A stretch of 64,000 bases of DNA from Chitinibacter bivalviorum (GCF_013403565.1 NZ_CP058627.1:1798001-1862000), one strand, 5' to 3'; shown: positions 16,675 to 25,305, counted from the stretch's first letter. Notes: generated by a model not told the origin, from the letters alone. Program-made: numbers and translations.

Positions 16675-17550
16675 TTAGTTCTTATCGCCGAAGAAACGGA
16701 ACTGAATGATCGCCAAGATCATGCAGAAGAACGTCACCACGAGGCCAGCGGCAGCAGCACGACCGAAGTTGTAGTTGCGGAACGCCTGATCGATTACATA
16801 GTAGAGCGCGGTATAAGTATCAGCTTGCCCTTTCGTCAATACCATTACCTCTTGGAAGGATTTGATCGCAGCAATGGTAGAGAGCAAAGTACACAGCAGA
16901 ATAGTTGGCTTAACCAGCGGTACAGTAATTTTCCAGAAACGTTGCCAAGCATTGGCACCATCCAGAATCGCAGCTTCTTCGATCTCAGGAGAGATCGCTT
17001 GCAAACCTGCGAGATACAGCACCATGTAATAACCAATACCTTTCCAGAAGGTAAAGACCATCACCATATACAAGGCGGTATCAGGGTTGCCAATCCAGTC
17101 AATTTGACCATCAACGCCTTCTGGCAAGACATGGATCATTTGGAAGAACCAAGTCAAAATACCATCGTATTTGTAGACGTTTTGCCAAACTACGGCTGCA
17201 ATTGAAACAGCAGCAATAACTGGAATGTAGTAAATAGCACGGAACATTGTCATGCCTGGTAATTTATTATTTACCAGCTTGGCAACGACCAAGGCAGAAA
17301 TTTGAATAACCGGAACGATTAGCAAATAGAGTAAAGAATTTTTCAAGGCATGATGAAATAACTCTTCTTTGTATAAATACTTGAAGTGTTCAAAGTTATT
17401 CCATGTGACATGACCGGAACCCAGATCGTAATTACCGAATGCTAGGTAGGTGTTAAATGCCACTGGCCAGAAAGTGAATATACCCATCAAGATCAAGGCA
17501 GGAGCCAAGAAGAGATAGGCTATGGCGGTATAGCTATTGGAATTTTTCAC
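16675..17550 (-). CDS. Sugar ABC transporter permease, MalF type
   Basis: A 291-residue inner-membrane permease with six hydrophobic segments. The EAA loop is LQAISPEIEEAAILDGANAW near residue 190, and the N-terminus (YLFLAPALILMGIFTFWPV) is typical of CUT1 MalF-type subunits without the long periplasmic loop of enteric MalF. The start codon is GTG with only a weak ribosome site. Together with the hairpin at 17591 this should keep permease synthesis below that of the binding proteins. Confidence 0.94.
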   Translation of the reverse strand: MKNSNSYTAIAYLFLAPALILMGIFTFWPVAFNTYLAFGNYDLGSGHVTWNNFEHFKYLYKEELFHHALKNSLLYLLIVPVIQISALVVAKLVNNKLPGMTMFRAIYYIPVIAAVSIAAVVWQNVYKYDGILTWFFQMIHVLPEGVDGQIDWIGNPDTALYMVMVFTFWKGIGYYMVLYLAGLQAISPEIEEAAILDGANAWQRFWKITVPLVKPTILLCTLLSTIAAIKSFQEVMVLTKGQADTYTALYYVIDQAFRNYNFGRAAAAGLVVTFFCMILAIIQFRFFGDKN

Positions 17551-17590
17551 GGCGCCACTCGACTGTTGTTTTTGATTTTTTTAGGAGAGA

Positions 17591-17619
17591 AACGAGACTG
17601 CCGCGAGGGCAGTCTCGTT
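17591..17619 (-). other. Strong intercistronic hairpin without U tract
   Basis: A perfect 12-bp stem AACGAGACTGCC-N5-GGCAGTCTCGTT lies between the first binding-protein gene (stop 17639) and the MalF-type permease (start 17550). On the minus strand it is followed by TTCTCTCC rather than a T run. It therefore looks like an mRNA 3'-protecting or attenuating element rather than a full terminator, comparable in position to the repeats between malE and malF of enteric bacteria. Confidence 0.7.
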
Positions 17620-17638
17620 CATAAAAAACTAACTAAAA

Positions 17639-18883
17639 TTACTTAGCCAGTTTTTCGTTCCAAGCTGCAACAGCAGCGTCCAGAGCAGCCTTAACTGGCT
17701 TGCGACCTTCGATCGCGTTCTGAACTTCGTCTTGCAGTTTTTTGGTCATTGCTGCCTCATCAGGCAATACACCTGGTGGAATAGTCAATGTACGAGCGTT
17801 GTCCATAGACTTAGCAGCTACAGCACGTGCTTGGTCAACTGGGTCAGCGCTGTTAGCACCAGTTTGGAAGTATGGATCCAAGTTGCCTTTCTTAGTCGAT
17901 GGGAAGGTAGTTTCAGTAGCTTTAGAGAAAGCAACTTGAGACTCATCGTTAGTCAGGAACAAGCCCAATTTAGCAGCAGCGGCTGGGTTTTTAGTACCTT
18001 TAGGTACTACAAAGTCCATCAACCATGCGCCGAATGCCATTTTACCTTCGCCAACTGGGAATGCAGCAACGCCAGTTTTACCGTAGATAGCTTTAGCATC
18101 AGTTTCAGTACGTTTCAGAGCTTGAGGAGCTGTAGTCATCATGGCGATTTTGCCTGAGTTGTACAAAGCGATCTCTTGTTCGAATTCGATTTTGAATGCG
18201 TCTTTAGGAATTACGCCTGATTTGTAAGCATCAGCAAATTTCTGAACGAAAGCAACGTGTTTAGGACCGTTAAATACAGCCTTGCCACCTTCGATCATTG
18301 GCAAACCAGCATAGTAGAACATGCCAGTGAAGTTAGACAATTTAGGAGCGAATGCAGCTACGCCAGTTTTGTCTTTGATTTGTTTACCAATTGTCATCAA
18401 CTCGTCGAAGCTTTTTGGAGCAGCTTTAACACCAGCTTTTTCAAAGATGTCTTTGTTGTAAGCGATGATAGATACAGAGTTGTAGAATGGGAAAGCGTAA
18501 ACTTGACCTTTAACAGTTACGTCTTTCAACGCAGCTGGCAGGTAGTCGTTTTTAGCAGCGCCCATGTACTGTTCAACTGGCAAGATGTTGCCTTGAGCAG
18601 CGAATTCGTGAACCCAAGGCACGTTGAAGTTAACCAACGCAGGTGGGCTACCAGCAGCGATTGCAGCTACGAGTTTAGGCTGGATTTGATCCCAGTTCAT
18701 GTCAACCCATTTAGCTTCAACGTCTTTGTTTGCTGCATTGAATTTAGCAACACGCTCTTTGAAGAATGGCTCGAATTTTGGAGCCAAGTTCATGGTCCAG
18801 AATTCCAAAGTTTCAGCAGCTTGCGCTTGAGCAGCTACTGCAAATACTGCAGCACCAACAACCAACATTTTCTTCAGCTTCAT
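17639..18883 (-). CDS. Sugar ABC transporter substrate-binding protein A
   Basis: A 414-residue periplasmic binding protein of SBP family 1. Signal peptide: MKLKKMLVVGAAVFAVAAQA, cleaved near AQA-AE. The body has family features such as YNKDIFEKAGVKAAPKSFDE, GKIAMMTTAPQ and LFLTNDESQVAFSKA. It would deliver the sugar to the permeases. The start at 18883 follows GAGGAAG; the longer frame to 18958 would place 25 extra residues before the signal peptide. It is a clear paralogue of the protein encoded at 19044-20291, sharing EAKWVD, KSFDEL, YKSG(V/A)IPKDA and the C-terminal WN(E/Q)KLAK. Confidence 0.94.
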   Translation of the reverse strand: MKLKKMLVVGAAVFAVAAQAQAAETLEFWTMNLAPKFEPFFKERVAKFNAANKDVEAKWVDMNWDQIQPKLVAAIAAGSPPALVNFNVPWVHEFAAQGNILPVEQYMGAAKNDYLPAALKDVTVKGQVYAFPFYNSVSIIAYNKDIFEKAGVKAAPKSFDELMTIGKQIKDKTGVAAFAPKLSNFTGMFYYAGLPMIEGGKAVFNGPKHVAFVQKFADAYKSGVIPKDAFKIEFEQEIALYNSGKIAMMTTAPQALKRTETDAKAIYGKTGVAAFPVGEGKMAFGAWLMDFVVPKGTKNPAAAAKLGLFLTNDESQVAFSKATETTFPSTKKGNLDPYFQTGANSADPVDQARAVAAKSMDNARTLTIPPGVLPDEAAMTKKLQDEVQNAIEGRKPVKAALDAAVAAWNEKLAK

Positions 18884-18982
18884 CTTGTCTTCCTCTTGAG
18901 TTATCGACAAAACGCTCGGAATTTCTTCCTCGCTTAAAAGTACACCCACTTCAGCCACCCTTGGCCTTGCGGATTTTTATTT

Positions 18983-19013
18983 GTGACGGCAGTTTACCAG
19001 AAAACTGCCGTTA
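18983..19013 (-). other. Second intercistronic hairpin without U tract
   Basis: Stem GTGACGGCAGTTT / AAACTGCCGTTAC (one G-U type pair, five-to-six-base loop) lies between the two binding-protein genes. No T run follows on the minus strand. Like the hairpin at 17591 it is placed to stabilise the upstream binding-protein message or to cause partial termination. Confidence 0.65.
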
Positions 19014-19043
19014 CAAAATTTGACAAAGAACAGAGCTAGCTAA

Positions 19044-20291
19044 TTACTTAGCTAATTTCTGGTTCCACATAGCAACAGCAGCATCCAGCGCTTCTTTAGC
19101 AGACTTGCGGCCAGTGATTGCTGCTTCAACTTCTTCATCCATTTTCTTGTTCATTGCTGCTTCATCAGGCAAACCTGAAACAGTCAGAGTGCGCGTATTT
19201 TTAATTGATACCGCAGCAACTGCCAGCGCTTTCTTAACTGGATCGGTAGATTTAGCACCTTCTTGGAAATAAGCATCATCTAGCGCTTTATTCGTAGATG
19301 GGAATGTTGCAGAGGCCTTAGCAAAAGCCAACTGTGATTCATCGTTTGTCAGGAATTTACCCAACTGAACTGCTGCGTCAACATTCTTCGCGCCTTTAGG
19401 TACAGACCACAGGAACAGGAAGCCGCCGAACGGGGTTTTACCACGCGCTTCTGGGAATGGAGCAACTCCAGTCACTGCATAAGTTTTTGGCGCATCAGTT
19501 TGAGTGCGTTTCAGAGCATGCGCACCTTCAGCAAAGATGGCGATTTTGCCAGCGCCAAAGCCGTTAACTTGAGACTCAAAGTCCATTTTGTACGCGTCTT
19601 TTGGAATCGCACCAGACTTATATGCTGCAGCAAACTTCTCAACCAATTTAACGTGCTCTGGGCTATTGAATACCGCTTTGCCGTCTTTAATAACTGGCAA
19701 GCCATCGTACAAGAACCAACCAGAGAAACCATCGTTTAATTTTGGAGCAAATCCAGTCACACCTGTTTTTTCTTTAACTTGCTTAGCAACAGCCAGCAAT
19801 TCATCAAAAGATTTTGGCGCTTCTTTGACGCCAGCTTTAGCCAACAAATCTTTGTTGTAGAACATAACGCCAGTAACTTGGTACCAAGGCAGGCCGTAAA
19901 CTTGGCCTTTAGCAGTTACGTCAGCTAAAGCGCCTTTGGTGTATACATTTTTAAAAGAAGCCGCTTGCTTTGTAATCGGCAAGATCAACTCTTTTTGAGC
20001 AAATTCATCCATCCATGGTTTTGGCAGGTTAACCAAACCTGGCACATTACCTGATGCTACAGCAGTAACCACACGTGCTTGGAATGCATCCCAACCTACA
20101 TCAACCCATTTCGCTTCAACTTGGGTTTGTGACGCATTGAATTTAGCAGTCAAATCTTTCATTACCGCATCAAACTTCGGCGACAAGCTATTTGACCAGT
20201 ATTCAACAGTTACTTTATCTGCAGCTTGAGCATTCATCATTGTGGCGGCAAACAGAGCAGCACCAAGAACCAGAGTACGTTTGAGTTTCAT
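19044..20291 (-). CDS. Sugar ABC transporter substrate-binding protein B
   Basis: A 415-residue periplasmic binding protein of SBP family 1 and first gene of the transport operon. Signal peptide: MKLKRTLVLGAALFAATMMN, cleaved near AQA-AD. Family features are MFYNKDLLAKAGVKEAPKS, GKIAIFAEGAH and FLTNDESQLAFAKASATFPS. It resembles its downstream neighbour over the full length, so the pair arose by tandem duplication; differences across the central ligand region suggest related but distinct sugars. AAGGA lies about nine bases before the ATG. The presence of a BadF-type kinase and a GntR/UTRA regulator suggests an amino sugar or chitin oligomer as ligand; this is inference. Confidence 0.94.
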   Translation of the reverse strand: MKLKRTLVLGAALFAATMMNAQAADKVTVEYWSNSLSPKFDAVMKDLTAKFNASQTQVEAKWVDVGWDAFQARVVTAVASGNVPGLVNLPKPWMDEFAQKELILPITKQAASFKNVYTKGALADVTAKGQVYGLPWYQVTGVMFYNKDLLAKAGVKEAPKSFDELLAVAKQVKEKTGVTGFAPKLNDGFSGWFLYDGLPVIKDGKAVFNSPEHVKLVEKFAAAYKSGAIPKDAYKMDFESQVNGFGAGKIAIFAEGAHALKRTQTDAPKTYAVTGVAPFPEARGKTPFGGFLFLWSVPKGAKNVDAAVQLGKFLTNDESQLAFAKASATFPSTNKALDDAYFQEGAKSTDPVKKALAVAAVSIKNTRTLTVSGLPDEAAMNKKMDEEVEAAITGRKSAKEALDAAVAMWNQKLAK

Positions 20292-20407
20292 TGCGAAGAT
20301 CCTTCAGTAGGTTGCATTGCAAGTGTGTTCAATACCGGAACGACAATAATCGACTCAAAATCGGGTAGTCAATCAAATCCGTCGTTACCAAACAAAAACT
20401 GTATCTA

Positions 20408-20440
20408 CTTCGTCAAAATGGCTTACGTTTCATGACGAAG
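20408..20440. promoter_or_regulatory. Candidate operator of the sugar ABC operon
   Basis: A perfect 8-bp inverted repeat CTTCGTCA-N17-TGACGAAG lies 117-149 bases before the start of the first binding-protein gene, in the 390-bp gap 20292-20681 that must hold the operon promoter. TTGACT followed by ATTATT-like sequence on the minus strand (around 20345-20375) is a possible promoter, but weak. The divided arms suggest a dimeric regulator, possibly the GntR protein encoded just upstream. I see nothing else in the gap. Confidence 0.4.
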
Positions 20441-20681
20441 GTATTTTCTCACCTACATCTAAGGAGTGTCCAAGCAAGGTAAAGTCTTATTTGCGCTTTA
20501 AGAAGTTGTTGAACCTAACGCATCACTGCGCATGGATTCCCACCCCTGTTCGTTCAGATCCATATTGCGGTTTTTATGTATGCGCACAGAGATTACAACA
20601 AAAATGCGGTCCGGTGAACTAAGTCACAAGGCATCCAATTTTGCTTACAGCAGAACCAATTTTTGGATTTTTAAACTTTTC

Positions 20682-20747
20682 AAAAAATAAAAAAAAAGCG
20701 CCTGTAGTCAAGAGCAGCAAATTAATGCCGCCAAACTACAAAACGCC
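20682..20747 (-). terminator. Terminator of the kinase-gntR unit
   Basis: On the minus strand, GCGTTTTGTAGT pairs with ACTACAGGCGC (with G-U pairs and one bulge) across a 25-base loop, followed by nine T then ATTTTTT. It begins about 40 bases after the gntR stop and separates the regulator unit from the transport operon. Confidence 0.65.
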
Positions 20748-20784
20748 TTCCACGAAAAATAAAATTACATTAAATTTCAATACA

Positions 20785-21525
20785 CTACTTATGCAACTCA
20801 ACCACGAAGTCGTAGTAATCACTTCTAAACCAAGAGTGAGTCAGCTCAATAGCAACACCATTCTCTAGATAACCAACACGAGTCAAATGCAACATTGCAG
20901 CTCCTGGCTCTACACCTGTAAGCCTAGCCAGCTCCTCTGTCGCATTTACTGCCCCCATGTTCTGTATCGCACGTACAACACTAATTCCTTCTTCCCGCAT
21001 GAAGTCATACAAAGACTCGCCGATCAACTCTGGATCGGGCACATAGTGATAGGGCAAAGATGTGTATTCAACCGCCATAACAGCATCATTTGCATACCGC
21101 AAGCGCGCCAAACGACTCACCCGACTATTGGGTGAGAGATTTAGCTTGAGCAACTCCTCAGTATTGGCCAACGCCACCTCACGGCTCAGCCATTTTGACG
21201 ATGGGCGAAATCCGCGCTGCTTGAGCATTTCCGACAGATTCGTCAGTCGGGTTAGTGGCTGCTCCAATTTCGGCGTGATATAGGTGCCAGAACCTTGCCG
21301 ACGTAGGATGAGTCCTTGCTCAAAAAGAAGGTCTAGCGCTTTTCGCGCGGTCACACGAGAAATGCCAAGAACATCACAAAATGTCCTCTCGGAAGGAAGA
21401 GGGTCGTCCGCTTTCCAAAACCCGGCATGAATTGCTGCGGCCAATTTGTGGCCAAACTGCAAATACAGCGGTGTTGCACTGTCATTATCTGGCTTCAACA
21501 CCAGTAATTTATTCAGATTTTGCAT
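20785..21525 (-). CDS. GntR family regulator, HutC/NagR subfamily (UTRA domain)
   Basis: A 246-residue transcription factor. The N-terminal winged helix about residues 15-80 has the GntR pattern PLPSERTFCDVLGISRVTAR with KALDLLFEQGLILRRQGSGT. The C-terminal UTRA effector domain (about 95-240) contains RLARLRYANDAVMAVEYTSL, ESLYDFMREEG and ATEELARLTGVEPGAAML. NagR/YvoA/DasR relatives respond to phosphorylated amino sugars, which fits the kinase and importer alongside. The start at 21525 follows GGTGAGGGTGGA. The kinase gene ends 25 bases upstream on the same strand, so the two form an operon. Confidence 0.92.
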   Translation of the reverse strand: MQNLNKLLVLKPDNDSATPLYLQFGHKLAAAIHAGFWKADDPLPSERTFCDVLGISRVTARKALDLLFEQGLILRRQGSGTYITPKLEQPLTRLTNLSEMLKQRGFRPSSKWLSREVALANTEELLKLNLSPNSRVSRLARLRYANDAVMAVEYTSLPYHYVPDPELIGESLYDFMREEGISVVRAIQNMGAVNATEELARLTGVEPGAAMLHLTRVGYLENGVAIELTHSWFRSDYYDFVVELHK

Positions 21526-21550
21526 TCCACCCTCACCATTTACCCAATGC

Positions 21551-22429
21551 TTATTTATATTCACGTGCGATCAAAATCAATGCGCCTGCACATGAATCTT
21601 TTTGTGGACGCGCAGTGGTCGCCAAGAACTCAGCAGGAATGTAGGGGCGCAACGCTTCAGACAATCCGCCACCACAAATCGCAATGGGTAACTCTGGTGC
21701 AGTAGCTCGTAAAGCTGAAGCGATATTGACAATCTCTTGCCCTGCATCATTGAGAAAGCTGCGAGCAACATCATCTGTTTGCCCAAACTCAACCACAATT
21801 GGAGAGAGTGAAGCGCATTCAGTTTGCTTCATTGCGCCCATCCACTCGAATACTTTTTCACGCGTATCGCCCGTCACAGTCAGTAGCTTACGACCAAAAT
21901 CGGTCATTGGGCGACGGCCATCCATAATGCGTTGGACATGGTTGATTGCTTTGAGGCCTAAAAATGCGCCTGAACCTTCATCGGAAGTTGGAAAGCCCCA
22001 GCCGCCAACTTCGAGTCGCTCTCCGCTTGGCAACCAAGCCTCACCAATAGAACCTGTTCCAATGGCAATAATTGCGCCATGCGCACCATTGTGTGCGCCC
22101 AATAAAGTTGAATAACCATCGGTTTCTACGATTATGCGACCAAAACCAGGGTTTTTATTTTCAAATTCTTGTGCCCAGGCTTTGACTGTTACACCTGACA
22201 ATCCAAAACCCACGGCACATTTACTAAAATCGCACTTTTCGATGCCCAGTTTTTTAAAAGCTTCGCGGACTGTTAAAGTGATATTGGTCCATGCTTTATC
22301 GATACCCTGACCCAATGCCGATGGACCGCCTTCAGCACGAACTTTTTCAACACCATCCAGACCAGCAATCGTTACTCGGGTACCTGTACCACCACCATCG
22401 ACACCAATCAGAAATTCGATTTGACTCAT
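21551..22429 (-). CDS. BadF/BadG-type sugar kinase, probable N-acetylglucosamine kinase
   Basis: A 292-residue kinase of the BadF/BadG/BcrA/BcrD ATPase family, which includes eukaryotic and bacterial N-acetylglucosamine kinases. The ASKHA-fold motifs are PHOSPHATE 1 IGVDGGGTGTRVTIAGLDG near residue 5, IAIGTGSIGEAW centrally (phosphate 2), GGWGFPTSDEGSGAFLG, and AICGGGLSEALRPYI (adenosine motif). It would phosphorylate a sugar entering by the adjacent importer. The start at 22429 follows GGGGAG; an in-frame GTG two codons earlier is unlikely. No nagA, nagB or hexosaminidase gene is in the window, so the exact sugar is not settled by context. Confidence 0.85.
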   Translation of the reverse strand: MSQIEFLIGVDGGGTGTRVTIAGLDGVEKVRAEGGPSALGQGIDKAWTNITLTVREAFKKLGIEKCDFSKCAVGFGLSGVTVKAWAQEFENKNPGFGRIIVETDGYSTLLGAHNGAHGAIIAIGTGSIGEAWLPSGERLEVGGWGFPTSDEGSGAFLGLKAINHVQRIMDGRRPMTDFGRKLLTVTGDTREKVFEWMGAMKQTECASLSPIVVEFGQTDDVARSFLNDAGQEIVNIASALRATAPELPIAICGGGLSEALRPYIPAEFLATTARPQKDSCAGALILIAREYK

Positions 22430-22529
22430 AATCACTCCCCTCCACTGCGAAAATCACTTAATACGGTTAATGGACTCAAACTCTTTTAGTTTGGAAAAAC
22501 ACATACCAGTTGATCAGTGTCATTTAGGA

Positions 22530-22541
22530 CGAACTAGACCA
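22530..22541. promoter_or_regulatory. Possible GntR/UTRA operator upstream of the kinase
   Basis: CGAACTAGACCA matches nine of twelve positions of the TGGTCTAGACCA palindrome known for DasR/NagR-type regulators, about 100 bases before the kinase start. A second short inverted repeat CAAACT-N5-AGTTTG (22477-22493) lies closer to the gene. Either could be the autoregulatory site of the downstream GntR protein. Confidence 0.3.
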
Positions 22542-22648
22542 ACACCAACAAAATCACGGCGTTAAAATGCAATATAGCTGATGTTACATTCAACGCAAGC
22601 ATACCAATTTAGAGATGCACACCATGAGTGTCAATCGCCAGACATAAA

Positions 22649-22674
22649 AAAACGCCCAAATTATTGGGCGTTTT
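22649..22674 (-). terminator. Terminator of the sulfur assimilation unit
   Basis: A perfect stem AAAACGCCCAA / TTGGGCGTTTT with a four-base loop lies 26 bases after the cysH stop. Confidence 0.9.
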
Positions 22675-22699
22675 GCGTTTAGCCAAAAAAAAACTGCTT

Positions 22700-23386
22700 T
22701 TAAATCTTCTTCGCGTGCAGACCACACTCTTTATTTTCAGGGTTTTCCCACCACCAGCGACCTGCGCGAACATCCTCACCCATAGCAATTGGGCGTGTAC
22801 AGGGTGCACAGCCAATCGACGGAACTCGTTGATCATGTAACTTGTTATACGGGATATTTTCGGCGCGTATGTATGCCCAAACTTCCTTTTCCGTCCACTC
22901 GATCAGTGGATTGAATTTTTCCAGACCATTGCCCGTATCAAACTCTTGGTAGCCTAAGTCAGTTCTGGTCGGGGACTGCTCACGGCGCAATCCTGTAACC
23001 CAAGCTTTACGATTTTTCAATGCACGCTGCAGTGGCTCAATTTTGCGCACATGGCAACAAGCTTTCCGTAATTCAACGGAATCATAAAATGCGTTAATGC
23101 CATTTTGATTCACGTATTGCTCAACCGAGGCCGTGTTTGGAAAATAAACTTGAATTGGGTGCGAAGGATAAGCGGCCGCAACTTCTTGCATCAATGTGTA
23201 TGTTTCAGCAGGAAGACGTCCGGTATCTAAACTAAAGACATCAATTGCCACTTGATGCTTTGCCAGCAAATGCGTAATCACCATATCTTCGGCACCAAAT
23301 GAATTGGCAAAAATGGCAGGTGAGAAATCAGCAGCAATACGCTGTAGCAAGGCTACGGTTTCAGTTAATTTTTCTTCGAAATTCAT
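22700..23386 (-). CDS. cysH: Thioredoxin-dependent adenylylsulfate (APS) reductase
   Basis: A 228-residue cytoplasmic reductase that converts APS to sulfite with thioredoxin. Motifs in order: FANSFGAEDMV (PP-loop region), IDVFSLDTGRL, ACCHVRKIEPL, VTGLRREQSPTR, GCAPCTRPI and the C-terminal active-site ECGLH. The paired CC...CxxC cysteines bind a [4Fe-4S] cluster, which marks APS reductases rather than enteric PAPS reductases that lack it. It lies 21 bases downstream of a TauE-type permease gene and opposite cysB. Confidence 0.94.
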   Translation of the reverse strand: MNFEEKLTETVALLQRIAADFSPAIFANSFGAEDMVITHLLAKHQVAIDVFSLDTGRLPAETYTLMQEVAAAYPSHPIQVYFPNTASVEQYVNQNGINAFYDSVELRKACCHVRKIEPLQRALKNRKAWVTGLRREQSPTRTDLGYQEFDTGNGLEKFNPLIEWTEKEVWAYIRAENIPYNKLHDQRVPSIGCAPCTRPIAMGEDVRAGRWWWENPENKECGLHAKKI

Positions 23387-23407
23387 CTCAATCTCGTCTT
23401 GTGAAAT

Positions 23408-24193
23408 TTAAAAAGCAAGTTTCCAGCCAATAAACACCAACATTGCCGCCAAGCACGGACGCAATACTTTATCAGAGACCCGACCCGAAAGATGGCTACC
23501 CAAGTAAATCCCTGGCAATGAGCCCATTAATAGATATCCCAACAAACTCCAATCCATATTACCCATGCCCGCGTGACCCAAGCCTGCAACCAAGGTCAGA
23601 GGTACTGCATGGGCAATCTCGGTTCCCACCAAACGCTTAGTCGGCAGTAATGGATACAAAATAAATAATGCGACAGTACCCAATGCACCTGCACCAATCG
23701 ATGTTAACGTCACGATAGATCCCAGCAATACTCCAACGAGAACCGTCAGAGCATTCAGGCGTGGGCCTGCCACATGAAAAGCATCGCCCGCATGTTTTTG
23801 TGAGAATGCGATCATTTGCGTTTTAAACACAATAGCCACCGCAGTAAACAACAAAGCAAAACCTAAACCTTGCTTAATGATGCTATTGAGCACCTTGGTA
23901 TCAGTGTGCAAATTATGTAAAACCAGCAAAGTCAGCGCTGCAGCTGGCACACTACCTAGCGCCAACCAACCCGTGATTTTCCAGTCGATATTTTTATTTT
24001 TCTGATGGACATACACCCCACCAGCCTTAGTGATGGCGGCATATAACAAATCGGTGCCCACCGCTGTCGCTGGATTGATCCCGAAAAATAAAAGGATGGG
24101 CGTCATTAAAGAGCCACCTCCCACGCCGGTCATCCCAACGATAAAACCAACGACTAATCCCGCGACGACAAAACCATACCAAGCTACGTCCAT
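23408..24193 (-). CDS. TauE/SafE family (sulfite exporter-like) permease
   Basis: A 261-residue inner-membrane protein with about eight hydrophobic segments in two repeats. The first repeat starts VGFIVGMTGVGGGSLMTPIL, the family signature; a related GAGALGTVALFIL occurs in the second. TauE/SafE proteins export sulfite or organosulfur compounds or import sulfate-like anions. Immediate linkage to cysH supports a sulfur oxyanion as substrate, although direction is not shown by the sequence. It is first in the two-gene unit and divergent from cysB. Confidence 0.9.
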   Translation of the reverse strand: MDVAWYGFVVAGLVVGFIVGMTGVGGGSLMTPILLFFGINPATAVGTDLLYAAITKAGGVYVHQKNKNIDWKITGWLALGSVPAAALTLLVLHNLHTDTKVLNSIIKQGLGFALLFTAVAIVFKTQMIAFSQKHAGDAFHVAGPRLNALTVLVGVLLGSIVTLTSIGAGALGTVALFILYPLLPTKRLVGTEIAHAVPLTLVAGLGHAGMGNMDWSLLGYLLMGSLPGIYLGSHLSGRVSDKVLRPCLAAMLVFIGWKLAF

Positions 24194-24307
24194 CTCTTAC
24201 ACCCGTTATTTTTATGAGTGTGGACATGATAACGCCCACAAATAGAAGCCTTTAGACTATTCTGTTACCATGATAGAAGGATTCGTTCTTTTGATTTGGG
24301 GTGAGTG

Positions 24308-25246
24308 ATGAAACTGCAGCAACTGCGTTATCTGGTCGAAGTCGCCAAACAAGGTCTCAATGTCTCGGAGGCAGCTGAAAAACTGCATACCTCACAACCT
24401 GGGATCTCAAAGCAAATTCGCCTGCTTGAAGACGAGCTGGGTGTACAAATTTTTATTCGTAATGGCAAACGAGTCGTCGATATTACCGCACCGGGACGCG
24501 AGATTTTACGAATTGCTGAACGCATTTTAATGCAATCCCAAAACCTTAAACGTATTGGTGAAGAATTTATCCAAGTTGAAAATGGCAGTCTCACCATTGC
24601 CACAACGCACACCCAAGCGCGCTACGCCCTGCCGAAAGTGATTCATGCTTTTTTGCAGCGCTACCCTAAAGTTCGCCTTTCCATCAAGCAAGGCAGCCCC
24701 ACTCAAATCAGTGAAATGGTGGTTGATGGTAGCGCGGATCTTGCAATCGCCACAGAAGGGATTGATCATTACCCAGAGCTGGCCATGCTCGACTGCTATG
24801 ACTGGAATCGCTGCATTATTGTGCCCAAGCAGCACCCTCTAACACAGCTTAATCGCAAGCTCACAATGCAAGATATCGCAGCATGGCCGCTCATTACCTA
24901 TGATTTTGCTTTTGCTGGCCGTTCAAAAATAAACCGCGCATTTGAAGAGCAAAACCTAACGCCCAATGTGGTGCTGACCGCGATCGACTCGGATGTGATC
25001 AAAACTTATGTTGAGCTTGGTTTGGGCATTGGTATTTTGGCTGGCATGGCGTTTGAGCCTGAACGCGATGTTGGACTGACCGCCATTGATGCCAGTCACT
25101 TATTCGAAAAATCCACAACCCATATCGGGATGCGCAAAGATGCGTACCTGCGTGGGTATGCGTATGACTTTATCGCTTTATTCGCACCACACTTAAGCCG
25201 CGCAGTCGTACAAGAAGCATTACTCTGTGAAGATATTGAAGACTAA
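24308..25246 (+). CDS. cysB: CysB-type LysR regulator of cysteine biosynthesis
   Basis: A 312-residue LysR-family regulator very like CysB. The helix-turn-helix is LNVSEAAEKLHTSQPGISKQ (residues 18-37), followed by RLLEDELGVQIFIRNGKR. The inducer domain carries TTHTQARYALP and QGSPTQISEMV, the N-acetylserine/sulfate-binding strands of CysB and Cbl. It probably activates sulfur assimilation genes such as the divergent cysH unit. The ATG at 24308 follows GGGGTGAG. The N-acetylserine precursor would come from CysE, encoded at 40011. Confidence 0.92.
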   Translation: MKLQQLRYLVEVAKQGLNVSEAAEKLHTSQPGISKQIRLLEDELGVQIFIRNGKRVVDITAPGREILRIAERILMQSQNLKRIGEEFIQVENGSLTIATTHTQARYALPKVIHAFLQRYPKVRLSIKQGSPTQISEMVVDGSADLAIATEGIDHYPELAMLDCYDWNRCIIVPKQHPLTQLNRKLTMQDIAAWPLITYDFAFAGRSKINRAFEEQNLTPNVVLTAIDSDVIKTYVELGLGIGILAGMAFEPERDVGLTAIDASHLFEKSTTHIGMRKDAYLRGYAYDFIALFAPHLSRAVVQEALLCEDIED

Positions 25247-25251
25247 TTGCT

Positions 25252-25300
25252 AGGTATATCGCTACAGTCATTTTAGAACAATGACTTTAGCGATATACCC
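25252..25300 (+). repeat. 49-bp palindromic repeat, copy 3
   Basis: A nearly complete palindrome: GGTATATCGCT...AGTCATT / AATGACT...AGCGATATACC with a seven-base loop and two mismatched bases. It starts five bases after the cysB stop, between cysB and the convergent NUDIX gene. Confidence 0.85.
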
Positions 25301-25305
25301 CAACT

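Noticed and set aside
16606..17205. Plus-strand frame of 199 aa antisense to the MalF-type permease
   Set aside because: Shadow of a well-supported permease gene.
18257..18937. Plus-strand frame of 226 aa antisense to binding protein A
   Set aside because: It lacks a ribosome site and family features; the minus-strand binding protein is unambiguous.
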